DNA of 64,000 nt, from contig CACSJR010000002.1 of the NCBI GenBank assembly GCA_902706235.1, positions 310,001 through 374,000 of the forward strand. The letters run 5' to 3'. Origin of the DNA: Citrobacter sp. 18056. GTDB taxonomy: Bacteria > Pseudomonadota > Gammaproteobacteria > Enterobacterales > Enterobacteriaceae. The position numbers and the translations under genes were made by a program. Under the pieces are notes generated by a model. It had not been told where the DNA came from. It saw only the letters and a list, made by a program, of their open reading frames with translations, and searched no databases. Positions 28,007-42,069 of the stretch are shown one piece after another. The number at the start of each line of letters is the position of its first letter. Positions within the stretch are counted from its first letter, which is position 1.

Positions 28007-28034
28007 ATGTTACCGATAACAGTTACCCGTAACA
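28007..28034 (+). promoter_or_regulatory. Tandem GntR operators of gntKU
   Basis: Two adjacent dyads: ATGTTACCGATAACA (28007-28021) and GTTACCCGTAAC (28022-28033, perfect palindrome). They match the GntR operator known from E. coli gntKU and lie just before the gntK ribosome binding site, so repression would block initiation. Confidence 0.85.
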
Positions 28035-28057
28035 AATCGACCTGTGGGAGCAACGCT

Positions 28058-28588
28058 TTGAGCACGACTAACCATGATCACCATGTCTACGTTTTGATGG
28101 GCGTCTCTGGTAGCGGTAAATCTGCCGTCGCCAGCGAAGTGGCCTATCAGCTGCACGCCGCGTTTCTTGATGGTGACTTCCTCCATCCGCGCAGCAATAT
28201 CGTCAAAATGTCCTCTGGCGAAGCGCTGAACGACGACGACCGCAAACCGTGGCTGCAGGCCCTGAACGATGCCGCTTTCGCGATGCAGCGCACCAATAAA
28301 GTGTCGCTGATCGTCTGTTCAGCTCTGAAAAAAACCTACCGCGACCTGCTACGCGAAGGCAATCCGAATCTCTCCTTTATCTACATGAAGGGCGATTTCG
28401 ACGTTATCGAAAGCCGCCTGAAAGCGCGTAAAGGCCACTTCTTCAAGACCCAAATGCTGGTCACGCAGTTTGAAACGCTGCAAGAGCCGGGCGCGGACGA
28501 AGCCGACGTGCTGGTGGTCGATATCGATCAGCCACTGGAAGGCGTTGTCGCCAGTACCATAGAGTTAATCAACAAAGGCAGTAAGTAG
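28058..28588 (+). CDS. gntK: Gluconokinase GntK
   Basis: ATP-dependent phosphorylation of gluconate to 6-phosphogluconate. A TTG start at 28058, preceded by GGGAG, gives 176 residues beginning STTNHDHHVYVLMG and aligns with E. coli GntK (175). Upstream ATG codons in frame fall inside the operators and are unlikely. P-loop GVSGSGKSAVA is near residue 16. DGDFLHP and NDDDRKPWL are gluconokinase signatures. The TAG stop shares one base with the GTG start of gntU. Confidence 0.93.
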   Translation: MSTTNHDHHVYVLMGVSGSGKSAVASEVAYQLHAAFLDGDFLHPRSNIVKMSSGEALNDDDRKPWLQALNDAAFAMQRTNKVSLIVCSALKKTYRDLLREGNPNLSFIYMKGDFDVIESRLKARKGHFFKTQMLVTQFETLQEPGADEADVLVVDIDQPLEGVVASTIELINKGSK

Positions 28589-29928
28589 TGACTACATTAA
28601 CGCTTGTTTTAACAGCAGTTGGCTCCGTATTGCTGCTGCTGTTTTTAGTGATGAAGGCGCGTATGCACGCCTTCGTTGCTTTGATGGTGGTGTCTATTGG
28701 TGCAGGGCTTTTTTCGGGGATGCCGCTCGATAAAATCGCTGACACGATGCAAAAAGGGATGGGCGGTACGCTCGGCTTCCTCGCGATCGTGGTCGCGCTG
28801 GGGGCAATGTTCGGAAAAATTCTGCATGAGACCGGCGCGGTCGATCAGATTGCCGTCAAAATGCTGAAGTCCTTCGGACACAGTCGGGCGCATTATGCGA
28901 TAGGCCTCGCAGGGCTTATCTGTGCGCTGCCGCTGTTCTTCGAAGTGGCTATCGTGCTGCTGATTAGCGTCGCGTTTTCCATGGCGCGTCACACCGGGAC
29001 CAACCTGGTGAAACTGGTGATTCCTCTGTTTGCGGGCGTGGCTGCGGCTGCAGCGTTCCTGCTGCCTGGGCCCGCGCCGATGCTGCTGGCTTCGCAAATG
29101 CACGCAGATTTTGGCTGGATGATTTTGATTGGCCTGTGCGCAGCCATTCCGGGGATGATTATCGCCGGGCCGCTGTGGGGTAATTTCATTAGCCGTCATG
29201 TTGAGCTGCACATTCCGGACGATATCTCCGAGCCGCATCTGGGCGAAGGAAAAATGCCAAGCTTTGGTTTCAGCCTCGCGCTGATCCTGCTGCCGCTGGT
29301 GCTGGTCGGCCTGAAAACTATTGCCGCTCACTTTGTGCCGCAGGGTTCTACGGCGTATGAGTGGTTCGAGTTTATCGGCCATCCATTTACCGCCATCCTC
29401 GTCGCGTGTCTGGTGGCGATTTACGGCCTGGCGATGCGTCAGGGGATGCCGAAAGACCGGGTGATGGAAATCTGCGGTGCGGCGCTGCAACCGGCGGGTA
29501 TTATTCTGCTGGTGATCGGGGCAGGTGGCGTATTCAAACAGGTACTGGTGGATTCCGGTGTGGGTCCGGCGCTCGGTGAAGCACTGACCGGCATGGGCCT
29601 GCCGATTGCCATTACCTGCTTCGTGCTGGCGGCCGCGGTGCGCATCATTCAGGGTTCCGCTACCGTTGCGTGTCTGACGGCGGTCGGTCTGGTGATGCCA
29701 GTCATCGAGCAACTGCATTACAGCGGTGCGCAGATGGCCGCTCTGTCTATCTGTATCGCAGGCGGTTCAATCGTTGTGAGCCACGTAAACGACGCGGGGT
29801 TTTGGCTGTTCGGTAAGTTTACCGGCGCGACCGAAGCGCAGACGCTGAAGACCTGGACGCTGATGGAAACCATTCTGGGGACCGTGGGCGCGATTGTCGG
29901 GATGATTGCGTTTACGTTGTTGAGTTAG
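28588..29928 (+). CDS. gntU: Low-affinity gluconate permease GntU
   Basis: Inner-membrane gluconate:H+ symporter of the GntP family, 446 residues with about 12 hydrophobic segments. Family blocks are LFFEVAIVLLISVAFSMARHTG, PGPAPMLLASQM and VRIIQGSATVACLTAVGLV. It is near-identical to E. coli GntU. The GTG start overlaps the gntK stop, so synthesis is coupled. A repeat-rich region follows. Confidence 0.95.
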   Translation: MTTLTLVLTAVGSVLLLLFLVMKARMHAFVALMVVSIGAGLFSGMPLDKIADTMQKGMGGTLGFLAIVVALGAMFGKILHETGAVDQIAVKMLKSFGHSRAHYAIGLAGLICALPLFFEVAIVLLISVAFSMARHTGTNLVKLVIPLFAGVAAAAAFLLPGPAPMLLASQMHADFGWMILIGLCAAIPGMIIAGPLWGNFISRHVELHIPDDISEPHLGEGKMPSFGFSLALILLPLVLVGLKTIAAHFVPQGSTAYEWFEFIGHPFTAILVACLVAIYGLAMRQGMPKDRVMEICGAALQPAGIILLVIGAGGVFKQVLVDSGVGPALGEALTGMGLPIAITCFVLAAAVRIIQGSATVACLTAVGLVMPVIEQLHYSGAQMAALSICIAGGSIVVSHVNDAGFWLFGKFTGATEAQTLKTWTLMETILGTVGAIVGMIAFTLLS

Positions 29929-29965
29929 ATTTTTTCGGCCAGGCCGATGAATCTTATCAAGCGTA

Positions 29966-30012
29966 GTGGAATCGTTCCGTTCACTTATTGTGGAATGCTT
30001 CCGTTCTGTTCG
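29966..30012 (+). repeat. Two extra repeat-end copies before structured repeat copy A
   Basis: GTGGAATCGTTCCGTTCAC (29966-29984) and GTGGAATGCTTCCGTTC (29990-30006) repeat the left end of the structured element that starts at 30013. Three left-end-like units therefore stand in tandem, about 23-24 bp apart. Confidence 0.7.
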
Positions 30013-30429
30013 GTGGAATGGTTCCGTTCACTATGACTCCTCTGCTTTTCTGTTACTCCGATGACGGTGAACGTGTAAAGGGGGCTCGCCGCCGCCCCTT
30101 TTACAATCCCGGCTCCCGGCAATGAAAATCGCCGCTTCGCGGTGCCCGTGACTTATTGCGTCTGGCTTTCGGGTCGGGCGCAGGTAACATCCCTGTAAGT
30201 TGCGCCCTCCGCCCGCTTCCCTGCGGGCGGCCCCGGCCAGCCACAAACGTCACGGCGATTTTCGGCCGGACACAAGGTCAACACCCTCAGTTCCCTCTGG
30301 CACCGATTTCTATTGCGGGGTCGCGGGGATTGATAAGGGGCGCGCGAAAGCGCCCCTTATCCCGTTCACGTTCTGCGTGGGTTGCAGAAGGTATCGATCT
30401 GATGGTGAACGGAACAATACCTCTAAACT
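30013..30429 (+). repeat. Structured dispersed repeat, copy A
   Basis: Non-coding element also present at 45800-46216. Terminal inverted repeats GTTCCGTTCAC (30021-30031) and GTGAACGGAAC (30405-30415) enclose exactly 395 bp. Internal inverted repeats are at 30075-30084/30095-30104, 30124-30134/30253-30263, a GCCCGC/GCGGGC hairpin near 30211-30228, and 30333-30343/30350-30360. Homology continues 14 bases past the right terminal repeat. It fills the gap between convergent gntU and yhgN. No transposase is seen. A short frame through it is conserved only because the DNA is. Confidence 0.8.
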
Positions 30430-30436
30430 TTAAATA

Positions 30437-31030
30437 TCACCCCTTCATCCACACCCGAATTCCGTCGAGGAACATCTGGGTCGCCAGCATCACCAGAATC
30501 AGCCCCATCAGGCGTTCCAGTGCATTCACGCCTTTCTCGCCAAGCAGGCGTAAAAACAATCCCGATTGCAACAGAATCGCCACCGTGCCGCCCCAGGCGA
30601 GCAGCAGCGCGATCACTAAATGACTCATCTTATTGGGATACTGATGCGATAGCAGCATCAGCGTCGCCAGCAAAGACGGCCCGGCAACCAACGGAATAGC
30701 CAGCGGCACGATAAACGGTTCTTCCCCCGCCGGTAAGCCGTTACTGCCGCCCTCGGCGCTCGGAAAAATCATCTTTATGGCAATCAGGAACAAAATGATG
30801 CCGCCAGAGATAGAAACCGTCTCTGCGCTCAGATTCAGGAAGGCGAGAATTTTCTCTCCCGCAAAGAGGAAAATGAGCATGATAAGCAGGGCGATTAATA
30901 GCTCACGTATCATGATCGCTCGACGGCGCTTAGGCTCCGTATGCTTCAGCACCGACATAAAAATCGGCAGGTTCCCCAGTGGATCCATAATCAGGATCAA
31001 CAACACCGCCGCGGAAAGAATTTCACTCAT
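30437..31030 (-). CDS. yhgN: MarC-family inner-membrane protein YhgN
   Basis: Membrane protein of unknown role, 197 residues with about six hydrophobic segments, from the MarC/UPF0056 family. The ATG at 31030 matches E. coli YhgN. Conserved blocks are LILIMDPLGNLPIFMSVL at the N-terminus, GGIILFLIAIKMIFP, and IPLVAGPSLLATLMLLS. It is between gntU and asd as in E. coli, divergent from asd. Earlier antibiotic-resistance claims for MarC proteins are not supported, so no function is assigned. Confidence 0.93.
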   Translation of the reverse strand: MSEILSAAVLLILIMDPLGNLPIFMSVLKHTEPKRRRAIMIRELLIALLIMLIFLFAGEKILAFLNLSAETVSISGGIILFLIAIKMIFPSAEGGSNGLPAGEEPFIVPLAIPLVAGPSLLATLMLLSHQYPNKMSHLVIALLLAWGGTVAILLQSGLFLRLLGEKGVNALERLMGLILVMLATQMFLDGIRVWMKG

Positions 31031-31238
31031 TGCACAGTTCCCTGATAATCGTGTTTTACACGGTAGATACACGTTTAAAATTAACGCGTTAAATAAGTTA
31101 TGTTACTTAATCATGACCCATTATTGATTTTTTTCACTTGCGACTTTGGCTGCATTTTGTAATGTGAGGGATACCCTGCCTTCTTTTGATAGAAACGGGG
31201 TCAGCACAACAGCACACACCTCTGCAGGAACACACGCT

Positions 31239-32345
31239 ATGAAAAATGTTGGTTTTATCGGCTGGCGCGGAATGGTCGGCTCTGTACTCATGCAACGCAT
31301 GGTAGAAGAGCGCGATTTTGACGCCATCCGCCCGGTCTTCTTCTCCACCTCTCAGTTCGGTCAGGCTGCGCCTGCATTCGGCACTCAGCCTGCCGGGACG
31401 CTGCAGGATGCCTTCGACCTGGAGGCACTGAAGGCGCTCGACATCATTGTCACCTGCCAGGGCGGCGATTATACCAACGAAATCTATCCAAAGCTGCGTG
31501 AAAGCGGCTGGCAGGGTTACTGGATTGATGCGGCCTCTTCGCTGCGCATGAACGACGACGCCATTATTATTCTGGATCCGGTTAACCAGGCTGTCATTAC
31601 CGACGGCCTCAATAACGGCGTAAAAACCTTTGTTGGCGGAAACTGTACCGTCAGCCTGATGCTGATGTCCCTCGGCGGCCTGTTCGCAGAAGACCTGGTG
31701 GAGTGGGCATCTGTCGCCACCTATCAGGCAGCCTCCGGCGGCGGCGCGCGTCATATGCGTGAACTGCTGAGCCAGATGGGCGGCCTGCATAACTACGTGG
31801 CGGATGAACTGGCTAACCCGGCGTCGGCCATTCTGGATATCGAACGTAAAGTCACTGCACTTTCCCGCAGCGGCGACCTGCCTGTCGACAACTTCGGCGT
31901 ACCGCTGGCCGGGAGCCTGATCCCGTGGATCGACAAACAGCTCGATAACGGCCAGAGCCGCGAAGAGTGGAAAGGGCAGGCTGAGACCAACAAAATCCTC
32001 GCGACCCAGAACGTGATTCCGGTTGACGGTCTGTGCGTGCGCATCGGCGCGCTGCGCTGCCACAGTCAGGCTTTCACCCTCAAACTGAAGAAAGACGTAT
32101 CGATCCCGACCGTGGAAGAACTGCTGGCGGCGCATAATCCGTGGGCCAAAGTGGTGCCAAACGATCGCGACATCACCATGCGCGAACTGACGCCTGCAGC
32201 GGTCACCGGCATATTGAGCACGCCGGTCGGGCGGTTGCGTAAACTGAATATGGGGCCGGAGTATCTCTCCGCTTTCACCGTCGGCGATCAGCTCCTCTGG
32301 GGCGCCGCCGAGCCGCTACGCCGCATGTTGCGGCAATTAGCGTAA
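31239..32345 (+). CDS. asd: Aspartate-semialdehyde dehydrogenase Asd
   Basis: NADPH-dependent reduction of aspartyl phosphate to aspartate semialdehyde, the branch step to lysine/diaminopimelate, methionine and threonine. The ATG at 31239 gives 368 residues (E. coli 367). The nucleotide-binding [14 protein letters not shown] is at residues 8-21. The catalytic Cys is in [15 protein letters not shown] (about residue 136). The substrate-binding [12 protein letters not shown] and the catalytic-His region near [20 protein letters not shown] follow. An intrinsic terminator follows. Confidence 0.97.
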   Translation: MKNVGFIGWRGMVGSVLMQRMVEERDFDAIRPVFFSTSQFGQAAPAFGTQPAGTLQDAFDLEALKALDIIVTCQGGDYTNEIYPKLRESGWQGYWIDAASSLRMNDDAIIILDPVNQAVITDGLNNGVKTFVGGNCTVSLMLMSLGGLFAEDLVEWASVATYQAASGGGARHMRELLSQMGGLHNYVADELANPASAILDIERKVTALSRSGDLPVDNFGVPLAGSLIPWIDKQLDNGQSREEWKGQAETNKILATQNVIPVDGLCVRIGALRCHSQAFTLKLKKDVSIPTVEELLAAHNPWAKVVPNDRDITMRELTPAAVTGILSTPVGRLRKLNMGPEYLSAFTVGDQLLWGAAEPLRRMLRQLA

Positions 32346-32352
32346 CGAAATG

Positions 32353-32383
32353 AAAAAAGGGGTGCTGAGTCACCCCTTTTTTG
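32353..32383 (+). terminator. Intrinsic terminator after asd
   Basis: AAAAAAGGGGTG (32353-32364), short loop, CACCCCTTTTTT (32371-32382): a perfect stem with a built-in T-tract. Confidence 0.93.
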
Positions 32384-32601
32384 TGCCTGCCATCTTATAC
32401 GTAGATCAGAAATCAGAACTAAATGCGTATACCTGAATATTTACCAGGAGTCAGATAAAGCCTTGGCTATGCTTTAAGGGAGAGGTTTTTCCCTGAGGGT
32501 GGGATGACGCAGAAGAGGACGCTTACGGGCTGCGTTGTTCAGGTCAAAAAAAAGTCGCTACAGGTACTGGAAACAGCGGCACCTATAACAGGATGAATAG
32601 C

Positions 32602-34788
32602 ATGTCCGATCGTATTGAGAAAGACGTGATTAATGCCCTTATTGCTGGCCATTTTGCGGATCCGTTTTCCGTGCTTGGCATGCATTGCACCGATGCGGGA
32701 CTGGAAGTCCGGGCCCTGTTACCTGACGCCACCGAGGTGTGGGTCGTCGAACCGAAAACCGGACGCAAGATAGGGCAGCTCGACTGCCTCGATTCGCGCG
32801 GTTTCTTCTGCGGCGTCATGCCGCGCCGTAAAAACACCTTCCGCTACCAGCTGGCTGTGCTTTGGCACGGGCAGCAAAACCTGATTGATGACCCGTACAG
32901 TTTCGGCCCGCTATTGCAGGAGGTGGACGCCTGGTTGCTGTCGGAAGGCACGCATCTGCGGCCTTACGAAACGCTGGGGGCGCACGCCGCGACGATGGAC
33001 GGCATCACCGGGACGCGCTTCTCCGTCTGGGCACCGAACGCACGGCGCGTGTCGGTGGTTGGGCAGTTCAACTATTGGGACGGTCGCCGTCATCCGATGC
33101 GCCTGCGGACGGAATCGGGCATCTGGGAGCTGTTCATCCCCGGGGCGCATAACGGTCAGCTGTACAAATTCGAGATGATCGACGCGCAAGGTCACTTGCG
33201 TATCAAAGCGGACCCGTACGCCTTCGAAGCGCAAATGCGCCCGGAAACGGCGTCGCTGATTTGTGGGCTGCCAGAAAAAATCGAGCAGCCGGAATCCCGC
33301 CGGAATGCGAATAATTTTGATGCACCGATTGCCATTTACGAAGTGCACCTCGGATCCTGGCGTCGTCACACCGACAACAATTTCTGGCTGAGCTACCGCG
33401 AGCTGGCGGACCAGCTGGTGCCATACGCCAAATGGATGGGCTTCACCCATCTGGAACTGTTACCGATTAACGAGCATCCGTTCGACGGCAGCTGGGGTTA
33501 TCAGCCCACCGGGTTATATGCGCCCACGCGTCGCTTCGGCACGCGGGAAGATTTCCGCTATTTCATCAATGCGGCGCACAACGCCGGGCTGAACGTCATT
33601 CTCGACTGGGTGCCGGGCCATTTCCCTTCCGATGACTTTGCGCTGGCGAAATTTGACGGCACCGAGCTGTACGAGCACAGCGATCCGCGCGAAGGCTACC
33701 ATCAGGACTGGAACACTCTGATTTACAACTATGGTCGCCGGGAAGTGCAGAATTTCTTAGTCGGCAATGCGCTGTACTGGATTGAGCGTTTCGGTATTGA
33801 TGCTCTGCGCGTGGACGCGGTCGCCTCGATGATTTATCGCGACTACAGCCGAAAAGCGGGTGAATGGGTGCCGAACGAACACGGCGGGCGCGAGAACCTT
33901 GAGGCGATTGAATTCTTGCGCAGCACCAACCGTATTCTTGGCGAGCAGGTGCCGGGCGCGGTGAGCATGGCGGAAGAGTCGACAGACTTCGCGGGCGTTT
34001 CACGTCCACCGGATATGGGCGGCCTCGGTTTCTGGTACAAGTGGAACCTCGGCTGGATGCACGACACCCTCGACTACATGAAACTCGACCCGGTGCATCG
34101 CAAGCATCATCACGACAAACTGACCTTCGGCATGCTGTACAACGGGACCGAAAACTTTGTGCTGCCGTTGTCGCACGACGAAGTGGTGCACGGTAAGAAA
34201 TCGATTCTCGATCGCATGCCGGGCGACGCCTGGCAGAAATTCGCTAATCTGCGCGCTTATTACGGCTGGTTGTACGCTTTCCCGGGCAAAAAACTGCTGT
34301 TTATGGGCAATGAGTTTGCTCAGGGGCGTGAATGGAATCACGACGCCAGTCTCGACTGGCATCTGTTGAACGGCGGAGACAACTGGCATCACGGCGTGCA
34401 GCGACTGGTGCGTGACCTGAACCTGACCTATCGTCATCACAAGGCGATGCATGAACTGGATTACGACAGCTACGGTTTTGAATGGCTGGTGGTGGACGAC
34501 CACGAGCGCTCGGTGTTTGTGTTCGTGCGCCGCGACCGACAGGGCAACGAAATCATCGTCGCCAGCAACTTCACCCCGGTTCCGCGCCACGAATACCGGT
34601 TTGGCATCAACCAGCCTGGGCGCTGGCGCGAAGTGATGAATACCGATTCGATGCACTATCACGGCAGTAATGCGGGGAATGCGGGCGGCGTTCATAGCGA
34701 TGAGATTACCAGCCATCACCGTCAGCACTCGCTGTCACTGACGCTGCCGCCGCTGTCGACCATCTGGCTGGTGCGGGAGGGGGAATGA
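32602..34788 (+). CDS. glgB: 1,4-alpha-glucan branching enzyme GlgB
   Basis: Introduces alpha-1,6 branches into glycogen. The ATG at 32602 is preferred over the in-frame ATG at 32593 because the AGGA site lies 8 bases before it and it gives 728 residues, the E. coli length. Two N-terminal CBM48-type domains (about 1-225) precede a GH13 barrel. The catalytic nucleophile is D405 in [11 protein letters not shown], the acid is E in MAEEST, and the transition-state Asp is in [10 protein letters not shown]. First gene of glgBXCAP; the stop overlaps glgX. Confidence 0.97.
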   Translation: MSDRIEKDVINALIAGHFADPFSVLGMHCTDAGLEVRALLPDATEVWVVEPKTGRKIGQLDCLDSRGFFCGVMPRRKNTFRYQLAVLWHGQQNLIDDPYSFGPLLQEVDAWLLSEGTHLRPYETLGAHAATMDGITGTRFSVWAPNARRVSVVGQFNYWDGRRHPMRLRTESGIWELFIPGAHNGQLYKFEMIDAQGHLRIKADPYAFEAQMRPETASLICGLPEKIEQPESRRNANNFDAPIAIYEVHLGSWRRHTDNNFWLSYRELADQLVPYAKWMGFTHLELLPINEHPFDGSWGYQPTGLYAPTRRFGTREDFRYFINAAHNAGLNVILDWVPGHFPSDDFALAKFDGTELYEHSDPREGYHQDWNTLIYNYGRREVQNFLVGNALYWIERFGIDALRVDAVASMIYRDYSRKAGEWVPNEHGGRENLEAIEFLRSTNRILGEQVPGAVSMAEESTDFAGVSRPPDMGGLGFWYKWNLGWMHDTLDYMKLDPVHRKHHHDKLTFGMLYNGTENFVLPLSHDEVVHGKKSILDRMPGDAWQKFANLRAYYGWLYAFPGKKLLFMGNEFAQGREWNHDASLDWHLLNGGDNWHHGVQRLVRDLNLTYRHHKAMHELDYDSYGFEWLVVDDHERSVFVFVRRDRQGNEIIVASNFTPVPRHEYRFGINQPGRWREVMNTDSMHYHGSNAGNAGGVHSDEITSHHRQHSLSLTLPPLSTIWLVREGE

Positions 34789-36773
34789 CTAAACTCACGG
34801 CGGGGAAACCGGCGCCGCTCGGCGCATTCTTTGACGGCAAAGGCGTGAATTTCACGCTTTTCTCCGCCCATGCACAGCGGGTCGAACTCTGTGTGTTTGA
34901 CGAAGACGGCAACGAACGGCGTGAGGATTTACCGGGCCGTGATGGCGACGTGTGGCACGGTTATCTGGCCGATGGGCATCCGGGGCTGCGTTACGGTTTC
35001 CGCGTTCACGGGCCGTGGGAGCCGTTGCAGGGGCACCGTTTTAACCCGGCGAAGCTGCTGCTGGATCCGTGCGCGCATCGTGTTGACGGCGAAGCCACGG
35101 ACGATCCGCTGTTACACGGCGGACACGACAGCCCGGACAGCAGAGACAGCGCCGCGGTTGCGCCGCGATCGGTGGTGGTGGATTTGCACTACGACTGGGG
35201 CCACGACGCTTTGCCGCGTACACCGTGGGGCAAAACCGTTATCTACGAAGCGCATGTCAAAGGTTTGACGTATTTACATCCCGGTATTCCAAAAGCGCTG
35301 GCCGGGACCTACGGCGCGCTCGCCCATCCGCTGATGATTGCCTACTTCAAAAAGCTCGGTATCACCGCGCTGGAGCTGCTGCCGGTGGCGCATTTCTCCA
35401 GCGAACCGCGTCTGCAACGGCTGGGGCTGTCTAATTACTGGGGCTACAACCCGTTGGCGATGTTCGCCGTTGACCCGCGCTATGCAATGTCGGCAAAGAA
35501 CGCACTGAACGAATTTCGTGACGCGGTTAAAGCGCTGCACGCTGCAGGCATTGAGGTGATTCTCGATATTGTGCTGAACCACAGCGCGGAGATCGATCTC
35601 GACGGCCCGACCTTCTCCCTGCGCGGAATCGACAACCGTAGCTATTATTGGATAAGGGACGACGGCGATTACCACAACTGGACCGGCTGCGGAAATACCC
35701 TGAATCTCAGCACGCCGGGTTCGGTGGAATATGCGCGCCAGTGCCTGCGTTTTTGGGTCGATGAGTGTCACGTCGACGGTTTCCGTTTCGATCTCGCTTC
35801 GGTGATGGGCAGAACGCCCGAGTTTCGACAGGATGCGCCGCTGTTTGAGGCGATTAAAAACGATCCCCATTTGAGCGCGGTGAAGCTGATTGCTGAGCCG
35901 TGGGATATCGGTGACGGCGGTTATCAGGTGGGCAACTTCCCACCGCTGTTTGCCGAATGGAACGATCATTTCCGGGATGCGACCCGGCGCTTTTGGTTAC
36001 AACAAAGCCTGTCGCTTGGCGAGTTCGCCAACCGCTTTGCCGCCTCCAGCGACGTGTTCCAGCGTAATGGGCGTTTGCCGTCCGCCTCGGTCAACCTGGT
36101 GACGGCGCATGACGGTTTCACCCTGCGCGACTGCGTCTGTTTCAATCAGAAACACAATGAGGCAAACGGTGAAGAAAACCGCGACGGGACCAACAATAAC
36201 CATAGCTTTAACCATGGTATAGAAGGGTTAGACGGCAGTCTCGATGTGATTGAGCGGCGACGCGCCAGCGTCCATGCCCTGATGGCCTCACTGCTCTTAT
36301 CACAAGGGACACCGATGATACTGGCCGGGGATGAACACGGTCATAGCCAGCACGGTAACAACAACGCGTACTGTCAGGACAACGCCTTAACCTGGCTCGA
36401 CTGGGAAAAGGCTAACGCTGGCATGACGACATTCACGGCTGCACTCATTCACCTGCGTCAGAAAATCCCGGCGCTGACCGCCGATCGTTGGTGGCAGGAG
36501 GGCGATGGCAGCGTTCGCTGGCTTAACAAGGACGCGCAGCCGCTGAGTGCGGACGAGTGGCAGCACGGTATTCCGCGGATGCAAATCCTGCTTTCGCAGA
36601 ACTGGCTGATTACGCTCAACGCGTCGCAGGACGTTGCAGATATTGCATTACCGACAGGGGAGTGGCGCGCCATTCCTCCATTCGCCGGAGAGGATAATCC
36701 GGTCATCCTGGCTGTCTGGCATGGGCCCGCGCACGGAGTGTGTGTATTCGAAAAGGTCCGCTCGGACGTGTAG
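34785..36773 (+). CDS. glgX: Glycogen debranching enzyme GlgX
   Basis: Hydrolyses alpha-1,6 branches of limit dextrins left by GlgP. 662 residues (E. coli 657). N-terminal CBM48 domain (about 10-100), then a GH13 barrel with [23 protein letters not shown] (nucleophile D336), [14 protein letters not shown] (acid Glu) and [15 protein letters not shown] (third Asp). It overlaps glgB by four bases. glgC begins 22 bases after its stop. Confidence 0.96.
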   Translation: MTKLTAGKPAPLGAFFDGKGVNFTLFSAHAQRVELCVFDEDGNERREDLPGRDGDVWHGYLADGHPGLRYGFRVHGPWEPLQGHRFNPAKLLLDPCAHRVDGEATDDPLLHGGHDSPDSRDSAAVAPRSVVVDLHYDWGHDALPRTPWGKTVIYEAHVKGLTYLHPGIPKALAGTYGALAHPLMIAYFKKLGITALELLPVAHFSSEPRLQRLGLSNYWGYNPLAMFAVDPRYAMSAKNALNEFRDAVKALHAAGIEVILDIVLNHSAEIDLDGPTFSLRGIDNRSYYWIRDDGDYHNWTGCGNTLNLSTPGSVEYARQCLRFWVDECHVDGFRFDLASVMGRTPEFRQDAPLFEAIKNDPHLSAVKLIAEPWDIGDGGYQVGNFPPLFAEWNDHFRDATRRFWLQQSLSLGEFANRFAASSDVFQRNGRLPSASVNLVTAHDGFTLRDCVCFNQKHNEANGEENRDGTNNNHSFNHGIEGLDGSLDVIERRRASVHALMASLLLSQGTPMILAGDEHGHSQHGNNNAYCQDNALTWLDWEKANAGMTTFTAALIHLRQKIPALTADRWWQEGDGSVRWLNKDAQPLSADEWQHGIPRMQILLSQNWLITLNASQDVADIALPTGEWRAIPPFAGEDNPVILAVWHGPAHGVCVFEKVRSDV

Positions 36774-36795
36774 CGAGCGAGAAAAGGAGTTAATC

Positions 36796-38079
36796 ATGGT
36801 TAGACTAGAAAATAATGATCCTCTGATGTTAGCGCGTCAATTGCCGATCAAATCGGTGGCGCTGATCCTCGCCGGTGGGCGCGGAACCCGACTCAAAGAT
36901 CTGACGACGACCCGCGCCAAACCTGCGGTGCATTTCGGCGGTAAGTTCCGCATCATCGACTTCGCCCTCTCTAACTGTATTAACTCAGGGATCCGCCGCA
37001 TCGGCGTGATTACTCAATACCAGTCGCACACGCTGGTGCAGCACATTCAGCGCGGCTGGTCGTTTTTCAGCGAAGAAATGAACGAGTTTGTCGACCTGCT
37101 TCCTGCTCAACAGCGCGTCAGCGGTGAAAACTGGTATCGCGGTACGGCAGATGCGGTCACCCAAAACCTCGACGTCATTCGCCGCTACAAAGCCGAATAC
37201 ATCGTCATCCTCGCGGGCGACCATATCTACAAGCAGGACTACTCGCGAATGCTCATCGACCATGTCGAAAAAGGCGCACGTTGCACCGTGGGCTGTATAC
37301 CGGTGCCCGTTGTTGAGGCAACGGCGTTTGGCGTGATGGCGGTGGATAACGAAGACAAGATTATCGACTTCGTTGAAAAACCCGCTAAACCGCCGACCAT
37401 GCCGGGTGATGACACCAAAGCTCTCGCCAGCATGGGCATCTATATCTTTGATGCTGATTACCTTTATGGGCTGCTGGAAGATGACGACAAAGAAGCCAAC
37501 TCCAGCCATGACTTCGGCAAAGATATCATCCCGAAAATCGTTAAAGCTGGCACGGCATATGCACATCCTTTCCCGTTGTCATGCGTGCAGTCAGACCCGG
37601 ATGCCGAACCGTACTGGCGCGATGTAGGGACCCTGGAAGCGTACTGGAAAGCCAACCTCGACCTCGCGTCGGTGACGCCTGAACTCGATATGTACGACCA
37701 GAACTGGCCGATTCGCACTCATATGGAATCTCTGCCGCCAGCGAAATTCGTGCAGGACCGTTCCGGCAGTCACGGAATGACGCTGAATTCGCTGGTGTCG
37801 GGCGGCTGCATTATCTCCGGTTCGGTGGTGGTGCAGTCGGTGCTGTTCCCACGCGTTCGGATCAACTCGTTTTGTAATATTGATTCGGCAGTGTTATTGC
37901 CGGATGTCTGGGTCGGGCGCTCGTGTCGCCTGCGCCGCTGCGTTATCGATCGTGCCTGCGTGATACCCGAAGGTATGGTCATTGGAGAGAATGCGGAAGA
38001 AGACGCTCGTCGTTTCTACCGTTCCGAGGAAGGTATTGTGCTGGTTACGCGTGAAATGCTGCGCAAACTGCAGGGCTGA
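36796..38079 (+). CDS. glgC: Glucose-1-phosphate adenylyltransferase GlgC
   Basis: Makes ADP-glucose from ATP and glucose 1-phosphate, the controlled step of glycogen synthesis, activated by fructose 1,6-bisphosphate and inhibited by AMP. The ATG at 36796, preceded by AAGGAG, gives 427 residues. Nucleotide loop [15 protein letters not shown] is near residue 25, with the substrate motif FVEKPAKPP and the left-handed beta-helix C-terminal domain (about 300-427). The C-terminus ends LRKLQG, about four residues short of the K-12 protein. Confidence 0.96.
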   Translation: MVRLENNDPLMLARQLPIKSVALILAGGRGTRLKDLTTTRAKPAVHFGGKFRIIDFALSNCINSGIRRIGVITQYQSHTLVQHIQRGWSFFSEEMNEFVDLLPAQQRVSGENWYRGTADAVTQNLDVIRRYKAEYIVILAGDHIYKQDYSRMLIDHVEKGARCTVGCIPVPVVEATAFGVMAVDNEDKIIDFVEKPAKPPTMPGDDTKALASMGIYIFDADYLYGLLEDDDKEANSSHDFGKDIIPKIVKAGTAYAHPFPLSCVQSDPDAEPYWRDVGTLEAYWKANLDLASVTPELDMYDQNWPIRTHMESLPPAKFVQDRSGSHGMTLNSLVSGGCIISGSVVVQSVLFPRVRINSFCNIDSAVLLPDVWVGRSCRLRRCVIDRACVIPEGMVIGENAEEDARRFYRSEEGIVLVTREMLRKLQG

Positions 38080-38090
38080 CAGGAGCGATA

Positions 38091-41989
<3,899 letters not shown>

Positions 41990-42004
41990 CGTTCACTCTC
42001 ACCC

Positions 42005-42033
42005 CGGCCCTCTCCTTAAGGGAGAGGGGTAAG
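42005..42033. terminator. GC-rich hairpin between glgP and glpD
   Basis: CCCTCTCCTTAAGGGAGAGGGG type palindrome, common in enterobacterial intergenic regions, in the 80-bp gap between convergent glgP and glpD. Possible bidirectional terminator. No good T-tract. Confidence 0.6.
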
Positions 42034-42069
42034 GGGAGGGGGGGATGTCAGAATGAAGGGAGTCGTTAC

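Noticed and set aside
27980-28057. ATG-started extension of gntK
   Set aside because: The extension would translate across the GntR operators and lacks similarity to gluconokinases; the TTG at 28058 fits the family start.
30156-30623. Open frame through structured repeat copy A, similar to one through copy B (45742-46359)
   Set aside because: The predicted peptides are Arg/Pro/Ser-rich, lack known domains and are similar only because the DNA is repeated. Hairpin and terminal-repeat structure explains the conservation better than coding.
31031-31238. Possible lysine riboswitch in the asd leader
   Set aside because: asd is lysine-responsive in E. coli, but the 208-bp leader shows none of the conserved lysine-riboswitch core or a terminator/antiterminator arrangement that I can see.
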